NCBI GenBank assembly: GCA_002493625.1
Contig: DKZK01000024.1
Location: 1-22,239 of the forward strand
DNA from: Lachnospiraceae bacterium UBA7076
GTDB lineage: Bacteria > Bacillota > Clostridia > Lachnospirales > Lachnospiraceae
Length of the DNA stretch: 22,239 bases
Direction: 5' to 3'
This document shows, one piece after another, positions 1 through 7,352 of this stretch. Every line of letters begins with the position of its first letter. The first letter of the stretch is position 1. A program made the translations under genes and the position numbers. Below the pieces are notes generated by a model, which saw only the letters and a list, made by a program, of their open reading frames with translations, was not told where the DNA came from and made no database searches.

Positions 1-1
1 T

Positions 2-141
2 GGGGCTGTCGCAATAAGGATTTTAATTCTTTTTTATTATGCATTTTCCACAAAGAACGCTCCAACGTGTTACTTAACTTTCGCTTTTCTTTGTTAAAAA
101 TGCATAGTTACCAAGAAAACAAATCCTTATTGCGACACCCC
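2..141. repeat. Long imperfect inverted repeat (about 140 bases)
   Basis: The outer arms (2-23 and 120-141) read GGGGCTGTCGCAATAAGGAT and its near-exact complement, with one clear mismatch. A second pair of arms (38-57 and 87-106, sharing TATGCATTTT and ACAAAGAA) extends the fold, so the whole block could form one long hairpin with a loop around 58-86. It has no coding capacity of its own. It looks like a MITE-sized or repetitive extragenic palindromic element, or a large terminator-like structure belonging to a gene outside the window. The outer arm resembles the clpX terminator at 3621-3664, which suggests a dispersed repeat family. Confidence 0.7.
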
Positions 142-167
142 CTCGTTGCTTGCGGGAATAAAAATAT

Positions 168-212
168 AGCTGTCACATTAAAACGAATATAAAACGCTTT
201 AACATAACAGCT
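168..212 (-). terminator. Possible terminator downstream of rpmE
   Basis: An imperfect inverted repeat lies here: AGCTGT at one end, complementary ACAGCT at the other, and further A/T-rich matches inside. On the minus strand it is followed by ATATTTTTATT. It sits just after the rpmE stop codon, where a terminator is expected. The stem has several mismatches, so this is only a moderate call. Confidence 0.4.
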
Positions 213-237
213 GTATAAAATCCTTATCCGTCAAAAT

Positions 238-444
238 CTAAGCATTTGCAACGCCGTACTTACGGTTGAACTTGTCAATTCTTCCACGAGCCTGTGCCGC
301 CTTCTGCTGACCTGTGTAAAATGAATGACACTTTGAGCAAATCTCAACGTGTATATCGCTCTTTGTAGAGCCTGTCACAAATTCATTACCGCAGTTGCAT
401 ACAACCTTTGCCTGAAAATATTCAGGATGTATTCCTTCTCTCAT
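238..444 (-). CDS. rpmE: 50S ribosomal protein L31 (bL31), zinc-binding form
   Basis: This encodes a 68-residue protein of the normal L31 length that begins MREGIHPEY, the usual L31 opening. L31 sits on the large ribosomal subunit and helps bridge the two subunits. Four cysteines, C16, C18, C36 and C39, form the C-x-C ... C-x-x-C zinc site of the C+ type; zinc-independent paralogs lack it. The start is supported by an AGAGAGGTG ribosome binding site 4-5 bases upstream of the ATG. It lies 127 bases after rho on the same strand, an order common in Firmicutes, and it appears to have its own promoter in that gap. Nothing is missing or truncated. Confidence 0.97.
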   Translation of the reverse strand: MREGIHPEYFQAKVVCNCGNEFVTGSTKSDIHVEICSKCHSFYTGQQKAAQARGRIDKFNRKYGVANA

Positions 445-509
445 GTTTTCACCTCTCTATATACAATAATTCATGATTTACCTAAGTTATCACGTCCGCA
501 ACGATAAAT

Positions 510-538
510 ATTTTATCATAGGACACATGTAAATTCAA
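510..538 (-). promoter_or_regulatory. Predicted sigma-A promoter of rpmE
   Basis: Reading on the minus strand, TTGAAT (533-538) is followed by exactly 17 bases and then TAAAAT (510-515). This is close to the housekeeping consensus TTGACA-17-TATAAT. It lies between the rho stop codon and rpmE, so L31 can be expressed apart from rho. The leader would be about 55-60 bases. Confidence 0.65.
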
Positions 539-571
539 GTATTTTTATAAAAAGTTGATAAAATATTTTAT

Positions 572-2119
572 TTAACGTCTGAGAAGCGATTTTTTAACAT
601 ATTCCACAAATTCAGCATTATTCTTAGTTCTCACAAATAGCTTGAGAACCTCCTCGGTAGTTTCATCAGCCTTAGCACCCGACAAAGCCTTATGTATGCC
701 GTTTACAGCCTCCTGTTCCTCCTTTGTAAGAAGCAAATCGTCACGTCTTGTTCCTGATTTTGATATATCGATTGCAGGGAAAATACGTTTTTCCGAAAGC
801 TTTCTGTCAAGTACAACCTCCATATTACCGGTTCCCTTAAATTCCTCAAATACAACATCATCCATCCGACTTCCCGTCTCCACAAGCGCAGTTGCAAGTA
901 TGGTAAGACTTCCGCCCTCCCTCATATTTCTTGCGGCGCCAAAGAAACGCTTAGGCATATGAAGCGCAGCAGGATCAAGACCACCCGAGAGTGTTCTTCC
1001 GCTTGGCGGAACGGTAAGGTTGTATGCTCTTGCCAGTCTCGTAATACTGTCAAGAAGTATAACAACATCCTTTTTATGCTCAACAAGTCTTTTTGCCCTC
1101 TCAATTACCATCTCCGAAACTCTCTTGTGATGCTCAGGAAGCTCGTCAAATGTGGAATAAATAACCTCAACATTCGGTCCCTCAATCGATTCCCTTATAT
1201 CCGTTACCTCCTCAGGTCGCTCATCTATAAGAAGAACTATCATATGCATATTTCTGTTATTCGTGCTTATACTCTTGGCTATAGCCTTAAGAAGCGTTGT
1301 TTTTCCCGCCTTTGGTGGAGAAACAATCATTCCTCTCTGCCCCTTGCCGATAGGACTTAACAAATCGACGATTCGAATTGCAACAGGAGCTCCGGGTGTA
1401 TCAAGGCTGATTCTCTCATTTGGGAAAACAGGTGTAAGCTCCTCAAAGGAAACTCTCCTTGCCGCCTCTGACGGCTTATATCCGTTTACATGCTTAATAT
1501 AAAGCAGTGCGCTGAACTTCTCTCCCTGAGTTTTCATTCTTATGGGACCGCCTATGATATCTCCCTTTTTAAGACCAAATCTTCTTATCTGAACAGGTGA
1601 AACATATATATCCTTATCTCCCGGAAGATAATTTGCGCTTCGGATAAACCCATATCCGTCCGACATAACCTCAAGTATTCCGTTTGCCTGCTCACCGCTG
1701 TCTAATTCTGCATTGTACTCCTGTCCGTCATAGGTCATAATTTTTTCAGAGCGTGAAGCTTCCGCAGGCACTTCCGTTTTTGCCGTATCTCCTGTTCTGG
1801 CTTCCGTTTTCCTGGTCTCCGATTTTCTTGGCTCTGATGTTCTGGCTTCCGGCTTTCTTTCTGAAGACCTGTTTTCCTCAGTTTTCCTTTCAACAGCTTT
1901 CCTTTCAACAGTTTTCCTCTCATCAGTCTTTTTCTCATCAGACTTCTTTTCCTCGGCTGTCGTCTCAGTTTTTTTAACCTCAACCCTCTTGGAGGTCATC
2001 TTTTCAACATTTTCCAAAAGCTGTGTCAGTTCATTTTTCTTCAATGTTGAAATATTGCGTATTCCCATTTCCTTGGCATAAGCTCTAAGCTCTGCCAAAG
2101 ACATCTTTTTAAAATCCAT
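572..2119 (-). CDS. rho: Transcription termination factor Rho, with charged N-terminal insertion
   Basis: Rho is the hexameric RNA-dependent ATPase that ends transcription of untranslated RNA. The order of parts is a Rho_N helical domain (about residues 5-40), a low-complexity stretch (about 41-127), the cold-shock-like RNA-binding domain (about 143-213, with GILEVMSDGYGFIR), and the RecA-like motor. The motor has Walker A PPKAGKTT near 268-275, catalytic-glutamate region LIDERPEE near 297-304, and Walker B VVILLDSITRLARAYN near 352-367. The insertion is built almost only from K, E, R, T and S, with RK-x-x-ERK-type repeats, and explains the 515-residue length against about 420 for compact Rho. 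The ATG follows AAAGGA at good spacing. Rho identity is certain; the role of the insertion is not. Confidence 0.98.
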   Translation of the reverse strand: MDFKKMSLAELRAYAKEMGIRNISTLKKNELTQLLENVEKMTSKRVEVKKTETTAEEKKSDEKKTDERKTVERKAVERKTEENRSSERKPEARTSEPRKSETRKTEARTGDTAKTEVPAEASRSEKIMTYDGQEYNAELDSGEQANGILEVMSDGYGFIRSANYLPGDKDIYVSPVQIRRFGLKKGDIIGGPIRMKTQGEKFSALLYIKHVNGYKPSEAARRVSFEELTPVFPNERISLDTPGAPVAIRIVDLLSPIGKGQRGMIVSPPKAGKTTLLKAIAKSISTNNRNMHMIVLLIDERPEEVTDIRESIEGPNVEVIYSTFDELPEHHKRVSEMVIERAKRLVEHKKDVVILLDSITRLARAYNLTVPPSGRTLSGGLDPAALHMPKRFFGAARNMREGGSLTILATALVETGSRMDDVVFEEFKGTGNMEVVLDRKLSEKRIFPAIDISKSGTRRDDLLLTKEEQEAVNGIHKALSGAKADETTEEVLKLFVRTKNNAEFVEYVKKSLLRR

Positions 2120-2272
2120 ATATTATTCCTTTCATTTTATCTATATTTACTTTCTTCAAAAAGCTTTGTCTGGGTAAATAAAATAATTGTCGAAACTTTT
2201 GACTAACTAATTTGCTTATAGACATATATATATTAACACAAGACGTTAAAAACGTAAACAAAAATAATTTTA

Positions 2273-2301
2273 TTGATTTTTTTTCCCTCATATCGTATAG
2301 T
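2273..2301 (+). promoter_or_regulatory. Predicted sigma-A promoter of the DUF4364 gene
   Basis: TTGATT (2273-2278), a 17-base spacer and TATAGT (2296-2301) make a good housekeeping-type promoter about 45 bases before the start codon. The -10 hexamer is the first unit of a 10-base tandem repeat, so the same TATAGT hexamer recurs at 2306 and 2316. Confidence 0.6.
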
Positions 2302-2327
2302 TTTATATAGTTTTATATAGTTTTATA
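2296..2327 (+). repeat. 10-base tandem repeat overlapping the promoter
   Basis: The unit TATAGTTTTA is repeated 3.2 times without mismatch, ending just before the GGAGG ribosome binding site (2330-2334). Gain or loss of a unit would shift the -10 element relative to the gene and change leader length. Confidence 0.85.
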
Positions 2328-2344
2328 ATGGAGGAAATGCACTG

Positions 2345-2866
2345 ATGACAGACGGCTTACTGCTTTATAAGCTTATAATTTTATTTATGCTTGACCGAAC
2401 TGACTATACAATGACAAACACCCTTATTTCCAATTTCATAATAGAAAAAAATTACACAACCATGTTTAATCTGCATGAAGCGCTTTCTGAGCTGATTGAT
2501 AACGAATTTATTTCCACTGATACCATACGGGACACCATACACTACAAAATTACAAATTCAGGGGAGGAAGCCCTTTCTCTGTTTGAAAACCGTCTTCCGT
2601 ATGCCATAAAGCAGGATGTACTTGAATATCTGGAAAACGAAAAAATAAATGTTAAAAACGAATCTGAAATATTTGCTGATTATTTCTATAATAATGAAAA
2701 CTGGTATACCGTAAGCTGCATCATAAAGGACAGAAAGGAAACGCTTGTCGATATAAAATTTGACGTTCCCACAAAGTCACAGGCAGAAACCATATGCAAC
2801 AACTGGCGTTCCAAAAGCTCGGCCATATACGAATACCTTATTAATCAGCTATGGCTTCCTGAATAA
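2345..2866 (+). CDS. DUF4364 family protein (winged-helix-like)
   Basis: The 173-residue protein starts with a pattern typical of the DUF4364 family of Clostridia: LLLYKLIILFMLDRTDYTMT, then NTLISNFIIEKNYTT. The first 75 or so residues look like a PadR-like winged helix (helix, helix, recognition helix around residues 35-52, then a TIHYKITNSGEEAL wing). The second half is mixed alpha/beta, with a conserved-looking YTVSCIIKDRKETLVDIKF strand region. The molecular role is unknown; DNA binding is inferred from the fold only. The ATG follows GGAGG at 10 bases. It is the only plus-strand gene in the left half, and its end overlaps the ysxC end by 26 bases on the opposite strand. Confidence 0.85.
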   Translation: MTDGLLLYKLIILFMLDRTDYTMTNTLISNFIIEKNYTTMFNLHEALSELIDNEFISTDTIRDTIHYKITNSGEEALSLFENRLPYAIKQDVLEYLENEKINVKNESEIFADYFYNNENWYTVSCIIKDRKETLVDIKFDVPTKSQAETICNNWRSKSSAIYEYLINQLWLPE

Positions 2867-3428
2867 AGCCCCATATATCCTCTTTTCCCTGTTTTGATAC
2901 TGCTGAAAAGGGAACTATTTTTGTCCCACTTTCTACATTTAGCATATCCTTTATGAGCTTTACATTTTTTGCCTGCTGGCTCCTCTTAATCTTATCAAGC
3001 TTTGTACATATAATAATTGGCTTGTAACCACTTGAGACAATCCAATCATACATGGTCTTATCATTTTCTCCCGGCGCATGCCTAATGTCCACAAGAAGAA
3101 ATACAGCCTTAAGCCGCTTTGAAGAATGCAGATATCTGTCAATCATCTTTCCCCATTTATCCCGTATCTCCTTTGAAACCTTTGCATAGCCATACCCCGG
3201 TAAATCAACGAAATATAATTCCTTATTTATATTGTAAAAGTTAATCGTCTGCGTCTTCCCCGGTGAGGAGGAGGTTCTTGCCAAAGCCTTTCTGTTTAAA
3301 AGTCCGTTTATCAGGGACGACTTTCCCACATTGGATTTTCCGGCAAAGGCGATTTCCGGCAGATTGTTATCGGGAAGCTTACTTGTAATTCCGCATAGAG
3401 TTTCAAGCTCTGCGCTTTTTATAATCAT
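2841..3428 (-). CDS. ysxC: Ribosome biogenesis GTPase YsxC/EngB (YihA family)
   Basis: This 195-residue protein has the normal EngB length and a complete set of GTPase motifs: G1 GKSNVGKS (30-37), the TQTINF switch I threonine region (59-64), G3 DLPG (75-78), G4 TKLD (142-145) and G5 SAV (175-177). The family helps assemble the 50S subunit and is usually essential. The start is supported by GACAGGAG just upstream. It follows clpX on the same strand, but 246 bases away and beyond a terminator, so it is probably transcribed separately or by read-through. In many Firmicutes lon lies between clpX and ysxC; here it does not. Its last 26 bases overlap the DUF4364 gene on the other strand. Confidence 0.96.
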   Translation of the reverse strand: MIIKSAELETLCGITSKLPDNNLPEIAFAGKSNVGKSSLINGLLNRKALARTSSSPGKTQTINFYNINKELYFVDLPGYGYAKVSKEIRDKWGKMIDRYLHSSKRLKAVFLLVDIRHAPGENDKTMYDWIVSSGYKPIIICTKLDKIKRSQQAKNVKLIKDMLNVESGTKIVPFSAVSKQGKEDIWGFIQEAIAD

Positions 3429-3481
3429 AAATGTACTCCTGTCTTTTTTATATCAGCCATTCCAAATTTATCTTCTCAGAC

Positions 3482-3609
3482 AAGCTGACACTATACGTCA
3501 AATTGCCCATGAAAAGGCACATGAAAGAACAAAGTGCCTTTGGCACTGTAGTTCGCATCTTAGCTTACGTTCGTCAGAACCGTGCCTATAGGAAACGCAG
3601 TTTCCTATA
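3482..3609 (-). repeat. Structured repeat element in the clpX-ysxC gap
   Basis: Three compact hairpins sit side by side. TATAGGAAAC/GTTTCCTATA (3587-3609) is a perfect 10-base stem with a 3-base loop. AGTGCC/GGCACT (3533-3547) has a 3-base loop. AAGGCAC/GTGCCTT (3514-3520 with 3534-3540) uses the same bases as the second hairpin, so those two exclude each other. The CTGACACTATACGTCA stretch (3486-3501) is also partly palindromic. No ORF with a ribosome binding site is present. It could be a dispersed extragenic element or a structured leader for ysxC. Confidence 0.6.
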
Positions 3610-3664
3610 AAATCAAAACAGCTGTCACACAGGATACATTGTAATTAATCCTATTGTGACAGCC
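3607..3664 (-). terminator. Intrinsic terminator of the tig-clpP-clpX operon
   Basis: On the minus strand GCTGTCACAATAGGAT (3648-3663) pairs with ATCCTGTGTGACAGC (3621-3635) and is followed by TGTTTTGATTTTATA. The hairpin lies about 10 bases after the clpX stop codon. The arm sequence is close to the arms of the long inverted repeat at 2-141. Confidence 0.8.
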
Positions 3665-3674
3665 ATTCATCCTT

Positions 3675-4967
3675 TTATGCTATACTGTCCTCGCTTCTCA
3701 TAATATGCTTTCTAAGCGTTGTCTTTACTGTACGTGGCTCCTCCTGGTAAGTTATAGCCGGGTCTGCGCCCTCCGTAACAACAGCCTCCGTAACAACACA
3801 CTTACTTACATATTCATCGGAAGGGATTTCGTACATTAAATCCATTACAACCTTCTCAATAATTGCGCGCAAGCCTCTTGCTCCTGTCTTACGGGCATTA
3901 GCTTCCTTCGCAATTGCACGAAGCGCTGCCTCCTCAAATTCAAGTTCAACTCCGTCAATCTCAAAAAGCTTTTTATACTGCTTACAAATTGCGCTCTTAG
4001 GCTCTGATAGAATCCGGATAAGCGCATCCTCATCCAGAAGATCGAGCGTTACGGTAACAGGTACCCTTCCAACAAACTCAGGTATAAGACCATACTTTAT
4101 AAAATCCTGTGGAAGAACCTTCTGTAAAAGCTCGCCAATATTTTTCTCCCTGTCGGATATTACGTCCGCATTAAAGCCGATAGACTTTTTACCGATTCTG
4201 TTTTCAATGATTTTGTCCATTCCCTCAAATGCACCACCACAGATAAACAATATATTTGTTGTATCTATCTGTATAAACTCCTGCTGTGGATGCTTACGTC
4301 CACCCTGCGGCGGAACAGACGCAACAGTGCCCTCAATAATCTTTAAAAGTGCCTGCTGCACGCCCTCTCCCGAAACATCTCTTGTGATTGAAACATTCTC
4401 TGACTTCTTTGTAATCTTATCAATTTCGTCAATATAAATGATTCCACACTGGGCCCTGTCAATATCATAATCTGCCGCCTGGATAAGCTTTAAGAGAATA
4501 TTTTCAACATCCTCACCTACATATCCGGCCTCCGTAAGAGTAGTTGCATCCGCTATTGCAAACGGAACATTCAAAAGCTTGGCAAGGGTCTGCGCAAGAT
4601 ATGTTTTTCCTGAACCTGTTGGTCCAATCATAATTATGTTGCTTTTTTGTAATTCTACGTCAAAATCCTTTTCAGCAAGTATTCTTTTGTAGTGATTGTA
4701 CACTGCAACTGACAAAACCTTTTTTGCGCTTTCCTGACCTACAACATAATCATCAAGAAATTCTTTAATCTCCTTAGGCTTAAGAAGATTAATATCCGTA
4801 TCAATAACATCACTGTCAAGCTCATCCTGTATTATTTCAGAGCAAATATCTATACACTCGTCACAAATATACACATTTGGACCTGCAATGAGCTTTCTGA
4901 CCTGCTCCTGACTTTTGTTACAAAATGAACATCTTAGTTTTTTTCTATCGTCGGTACGATTAGCCAT
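3675..4967 (-). CDS. clpX: ATP-dependent Clp protease ATP-binding subunit ClpX
   Basis: ClpX is the AAA+ unfoldase that feeds proteins into ClpP. At 430 residues it is full length. An N-terminal zinc-binding domain has C13, C16, C35 and C38. Walker A is GPTGSGKT (115-122), pore-1 loop GYVG (148-151), Walker B IIYIDEID (176-183), RKH loop 224-226, the IGF loop that docks on ClpP at 263-265, the arginine finger in EFVGR (about 301), and sensor II GAR (362-364). All key residues are present. The start follows AAGAGGTG at 7 bases. The gene begins 17 bases after the clpP stop, so it is the last gene of the tig-clpP-clpX operon. Confidence 0.99.
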   Translation of the reverse strand: MANRTDDRKKLRCSFCNKSQEQVRKLIAGPNVYICDECIDICSEIIQDELDSDVIDTDINLLKPKEIKEFLDDYVVGQESAKKVLSVAVYNHYKRILAEKDFDVELQKSNIIMIGPTGSGKTYLAQTLAKLLNVPFAIADATTLTEAGYVGEDVENILLKLIQAADYDIDRAQCGIIYIDEIDKITKKSENVSITRDVSGEGVQQALLKIIEGTVASVPPQGGRKHPQQEFIQIDTTNILFICGGAFEGMDKIIENRIGKKSIGFNADVISDREKNIGELLQKVLPQDFIKYGLIPEFVGRVPVTVTLDLLDEDALIRILSEPKSAICKQYKKLFEIDGVELEFEEAALRAIAKEANARKTGARGLRAIIEKVVMDLMYEIPSDEYVSKCVVTEAVVTEGADPAITYQEEPRTVKTTLRKHIMRSEDSIA

Positions 4968-4984
4968 TTAGCTACACCTCTTAA

Positions 4985-5569
4985 TTATTCTCTATTTGTC
5001 ATAATACGATCAATCAGACCATATTCTAACGCTTCCTCTGCACTGAGGAAATTATCTCTCTCTGTATCACGCTCAATAACATCAAGCGGCTTGCCTGTCG
5101 CCTCGCTTAATATAGTATTGAGCTTTGTCCTTGTCCTGATAATATGGTCGGCATGAATCTTAATATCCGTTGCCTGACCCTTTGTTCCACCTAAAGGCTG
5201 ATGAATCATTATCTCTGAATTAGGAAGCGCCATTCTTTTGCCCTTTGCGCCTCCGGCAAGAAGAAATGCTCCCATACTGGCTGCCATTCCCACACATATT
5301 GTAGAAACATCGCACTTAATATAATTCATTGTATCATAAATGCCCATGCCTGCGCTTACAGAGCCGCCCGGACTATTTATGTAAAGGCTTATATCCTTTG
5401 TTGTATCTTCAGCCTCAAGAAACAAAAGCTGTGCAATGACAAGGCTCGCCGTAGTATCGTTTACCTCGTCACCTAAAAATATGATACGCTCCTTGAGCAG
5501 TCTTGAATAAATGTCGTATGAACGCTCACCCTTGCTTGTCTGCTCAATGACCATAGGTACTAATGCCAT
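4985..5569 (-). CDS. clpP: ATP-dependent Clp protease proteolytic subunit ClpP
   Basis: The 194-residue serine protease forms the 14-subunit chamber that degrades proteins unfolded by ClpX or ClpC. The catalytic triad is S98 (GMAASMGAF), H123 (MIHQPLGG) and D172 (ERDNF), in the positions expected from Bacillus ClpP. The active-site SPGGS loop is at 66-70. Its AAGGAGGT ribosome binding site lies inside the last codons of tig, and only 2 bases separate the tig stop from the clpP ATG, which implies translational coupling. Only one clpP is visible in the window. Confidence 0.99.
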   Translation of the reverse strand: MALVPMVIEQTSKGERSYDIYSRLLKERIIFLGDEVNDTTASLVIAQLLFLEAEDTTKDISLYINSPGGSVSAGMGIYDTMNYIKCDVSTICVGMAASMGAFLLAGGAKGKRMALPNSEIMIHQPLGGTKGQATDIKIHADHIIRTRTKLNTILSEATGKPLDVIERDTERDNFLSAEEALEYGLIDRIMTNRE

Positions 5570-5571
5570 AT

Positions 5572-6858
5572 TTATACCTCCTTGCAGTTATCTGATAAAA
5601 GCTCAAGCGCTTTTTTTACAGCAATGTCCTTTTTGATTGAATCCTTCTCATTATCACCAATCAGCTCCTTAAGCTTATCAATTTCCATCTGATAGGACTC
5701 AGCCATAGTTTTAAGCTCCTCGTCATATTCCTCATCCGTTGCAGTAATATTCTCAGCGTCAACCACTGCTTCCAGTATAAGTCCGTTCTTTATCCTCTTA
5801 ATGGCATCCGGCTTAATCTGCTCAAGCATCTGCTCCTTCGTGGTGCCCATAAGAGCAAGATACTGGTCTATATTAATGCCCTGATACATAAGATTCTGTG
5901 CAAACTCCTCAAACATCTTCTCCTGATTATATTTAATCATAGGCTCAGGAAGCTCCATCTCTGTAGCCTCGGCAATCTTTGTAAGCACAGCCTCCTGCTT
6001 CTTGTTTTTAACCTCTCTCTCCTTCTTAACCTCAAGGATTTTCTTAACGTCAGTCTTATACTCTTCAAAAGTATCAAAAGAGGAAACCTCCTCAGCAAAC
6101 TCATCATCAAGCTCAGGAAGCTCAATCGCATTTATGCCAAGAAGCTCAACCTTAAATACGGCTGGCTTTCCTGCAAGCTCAGGCGCATGATATTCCTCAG
6201 GAAATGTTACATTTACATCAAATTTATCTCCGATATTTTTTCCGACAATCTGATCCTCAAATGTATCAATAAATGAATGTGAGCCCAGTGTAAGCTTATG
6301 ATTTTCGCCCTTTCCACCCTCAAAAGCAACGTCATCCATAAATCCTTCATAATTAATGGTAACCTCATCATCCATTGCGGCAGGTCTGTCCTCAACAGGA
6401 ATGGATCTTGAGTTTTCCTTCTGAGTTTTAAGGATTTCAGCCATAACCTCATCGTCTGTAACTTCACTGTCTATCTTCTCAATTTCAATTCCCTTATATT
6501 CACCAATTTTTATCTCCGGCTTTGTAGCAACCATAGCCGTAAAAATAAAATTCTTACCCTTCTCAATCTGTTCCACATCAATTTCAGGACTTGATACAAT
6601 CTCCTCCTCACAGTCAGCAACCTCTTTCGGATAATACTCATTAATAAGTTTATTTGCCGCATCCTCATAAAAAATAGATGGTCCGTACATTTTTTCTATA
6701 TATGCCTGTGGAACCTTTCCTTTTCTGAACCCGGGAACTGAGAACTTATTTTTATTTTTGTTATATGCCTCGGTAATTGCCTTTGTAAACTCGGAAGCAG
6801 GCACCTCTATTGTAAGCTTCGCCATGCTGCCTTCTAACTTTTCAACTGATAGACTCAT
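5572..6858 (-). CDS. tig: Trigger factor (ribosome-associated chaperone, PPIase)
   Basis: Trigger factor meets nascent chains at the ribosome exit tunnel. The 428-residue protein has the ribosome-binding signature GFRKGKVP (43-50) in the N-terminal domain, an FKBP-type prolyl isomerase domain at about 160-242 (with TFPEEYHAPELAGKPAVF), and an acidic, helical C-terminal domain forming the chaperone arms. The opening MSLSVEKLEGSMAKLTIEVP is typical of Clostridia; the first Met is chosen over M12 because AAGGAGG precedes it. First gene of the tig-clpP-clpX operon, coupling folding and degradation. Confidence 0.98.
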   Translation of the reverse strand: MSLSVEKLEGSMAKLTIEVPASEFTKAITEAYNKNKNKFSVPGFRKGKVPQAYIEKMYGPSIFYEDAANKLINEYYPKEVADCEEEIVSSPEIDVEQIEKGKNFIFTAMVATKPEIKIGEYKGIEIEKIDSEVTDDEVMAEILKTQKENSRSIPVEDRPAAMDDEVTINYEGFMDDVAFEGGKGENHKLTLGSHSFIDTFEDQIVGKNIGDKFDVNVTFPEEYHAPELAGKPAVFKVELLGINAIELPELDDEFAEEVSSFDTFEEYKTDVKKILEVKKEREVKNKKQEAVLTKIAEATEMELPEPMIKYNQEKMFEEFAQNLMYQGINIDQYLALMGTTKEQMLEQIKPDAIKRIKNGLILEAVVDAENITATDEEYDEELKTMAESYQMEIDKLKELIGDNEKDSIKKDIAVKKALELLSDNCKEV

Positions 6859-6915
6859 TTTTTGTTTTTTCCTCCTTGTATATTACTCACATATATTATG
6901 AGCACTATTCGTTTG

Positions 6916-6944
6916 ATTATATCATAAACATTTTTTTTCGTCTA
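6916..6944 (-). promoter_or_regulatory. Predicted sigma-A promoter of tig-clpP-clpX
   Basis: On the minus strand TAGACG (6939-6944) is followed by 17 bases and a perfect TATAAT (6916-6921). It lies about 60 bases before the tig ATG and just after the terminator of the preceding spore-protein gene. I see no CIRCE or CtsR-like direct repeat, so heat-shock control by those regulators is not supported here. Confidence 0.7.
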
Positions 6945-6952
6945 TATTAATT

Positions 6953-7022
6953 TAAATAAAATAGGCTTGTTTATATATATGTGATTTTCACAGGAAATAT
7001 CACTGAAAATATAAACAAGCCT
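6953..7022 (-). terminator. Intrinsic terminator of the spore-protein gene
   Basis: A long stem, AGGCTTGTTTATAT with its complement (6963-6976 and 7009-7022), extends inward with GTGAT/ATCAC and is followed on the minus strand by ATTTTATTT. It lies 47 bases after the SASP stop codon and insulates it from tig. The other side also carries A/T-rich sequence (TTTAATATTTTTT), so it may work in both directions. Confidence 0.85.
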
Positions 7023-7068
7023 TTAATATTTTTTAAATATGCAAGATTATAAAATAATTCTTTTAGAA

Positions 7069-7269
7069 TTACTTACCAGACATCTGCTCTTCCTGCTTCT
7101 TGATCATCTGTCTAACCATCTCGCCACCGATTGAACCTGACTCACGTGAAGTTAAGTCTCCGTTGTAACCCTGCTTAAGATTAACACCAAGCTCGTTAGC
7201 AACCTCCATCTTAAATCTGTTCATAGCATCCTTAGCTTCAGGTACGCTGGTTTTGTTTGAATTACTCAT
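7069..7269 (-). CDS. Alpha/beta-type small acid-soluble spore protein
   Basis: This 66-residue protein is a SASP. These coat and protect spore DNA and are cut by the GPR protease at germination. The conserved blocks are FKMEVANELGVNL (19-31, with the expected GPR site around E22-V23) and SRESGSIGGEMVRQMI (41-56), the DNA-binding helix region. I chose the internal ATG at 7269 because a strong AAAGGAGGT lies 9 bases upstream; a longer reading from 7317 would place this ribosome site inside the gene. It implies the host makes spores, where it would be expressed in the forespore. I could not see a convincing sigma-G promoter. Confidence 0.93.
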   Translation of the reverse strand: MSNSNKTSVPEAKDAMNRFKMEVANELGVNLKQGYNGDLTSRESGSIGGEMVRQMIKKQEEQMSGK

Positions 7270-7295
7270 AATATTCTTACCTCCTTTAATGTTAT

Positions 7296-7311
7296 AAGAC
7301 ATTGCTGTCTT
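7296..7311 (-). promoter_or_regulatory. Small inverted repeat in the SASP leader
   Basis: AAGACA and TGTCTT flank a 4-base loop, about 15 bases upstream of the SASP ribosome binding site. It could be an RNA hairpin or an operator half-site pair. No known regulator can be assigned from the sequence. Confidence 0.4.
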
Positions 7312-7352
7312 AAGCATATTATCTGAAGAATTTAAAATATTATGAATGGTAA

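Noticed and set aside
2..141. Complete insertion sequence
   Set aside because: The arms look like terminal inverted repeats, but the inside is under 100 bases with no transposase and no evident target duplication, so only a repeat or MITE-like element is claimed.
959..1360. 133-residue plus-strand frame inside rho
   Set aside because: Shadow of conserved Rho motor-domain codons; no ribosome site.
6859..6960. CIRCE or CtsR operator before tig-clpP-clpX
   Set aside because: Neither the TTAGCACTC-N9-GAGTGCTAA element nor the CtsR heptad direct repeat is present.
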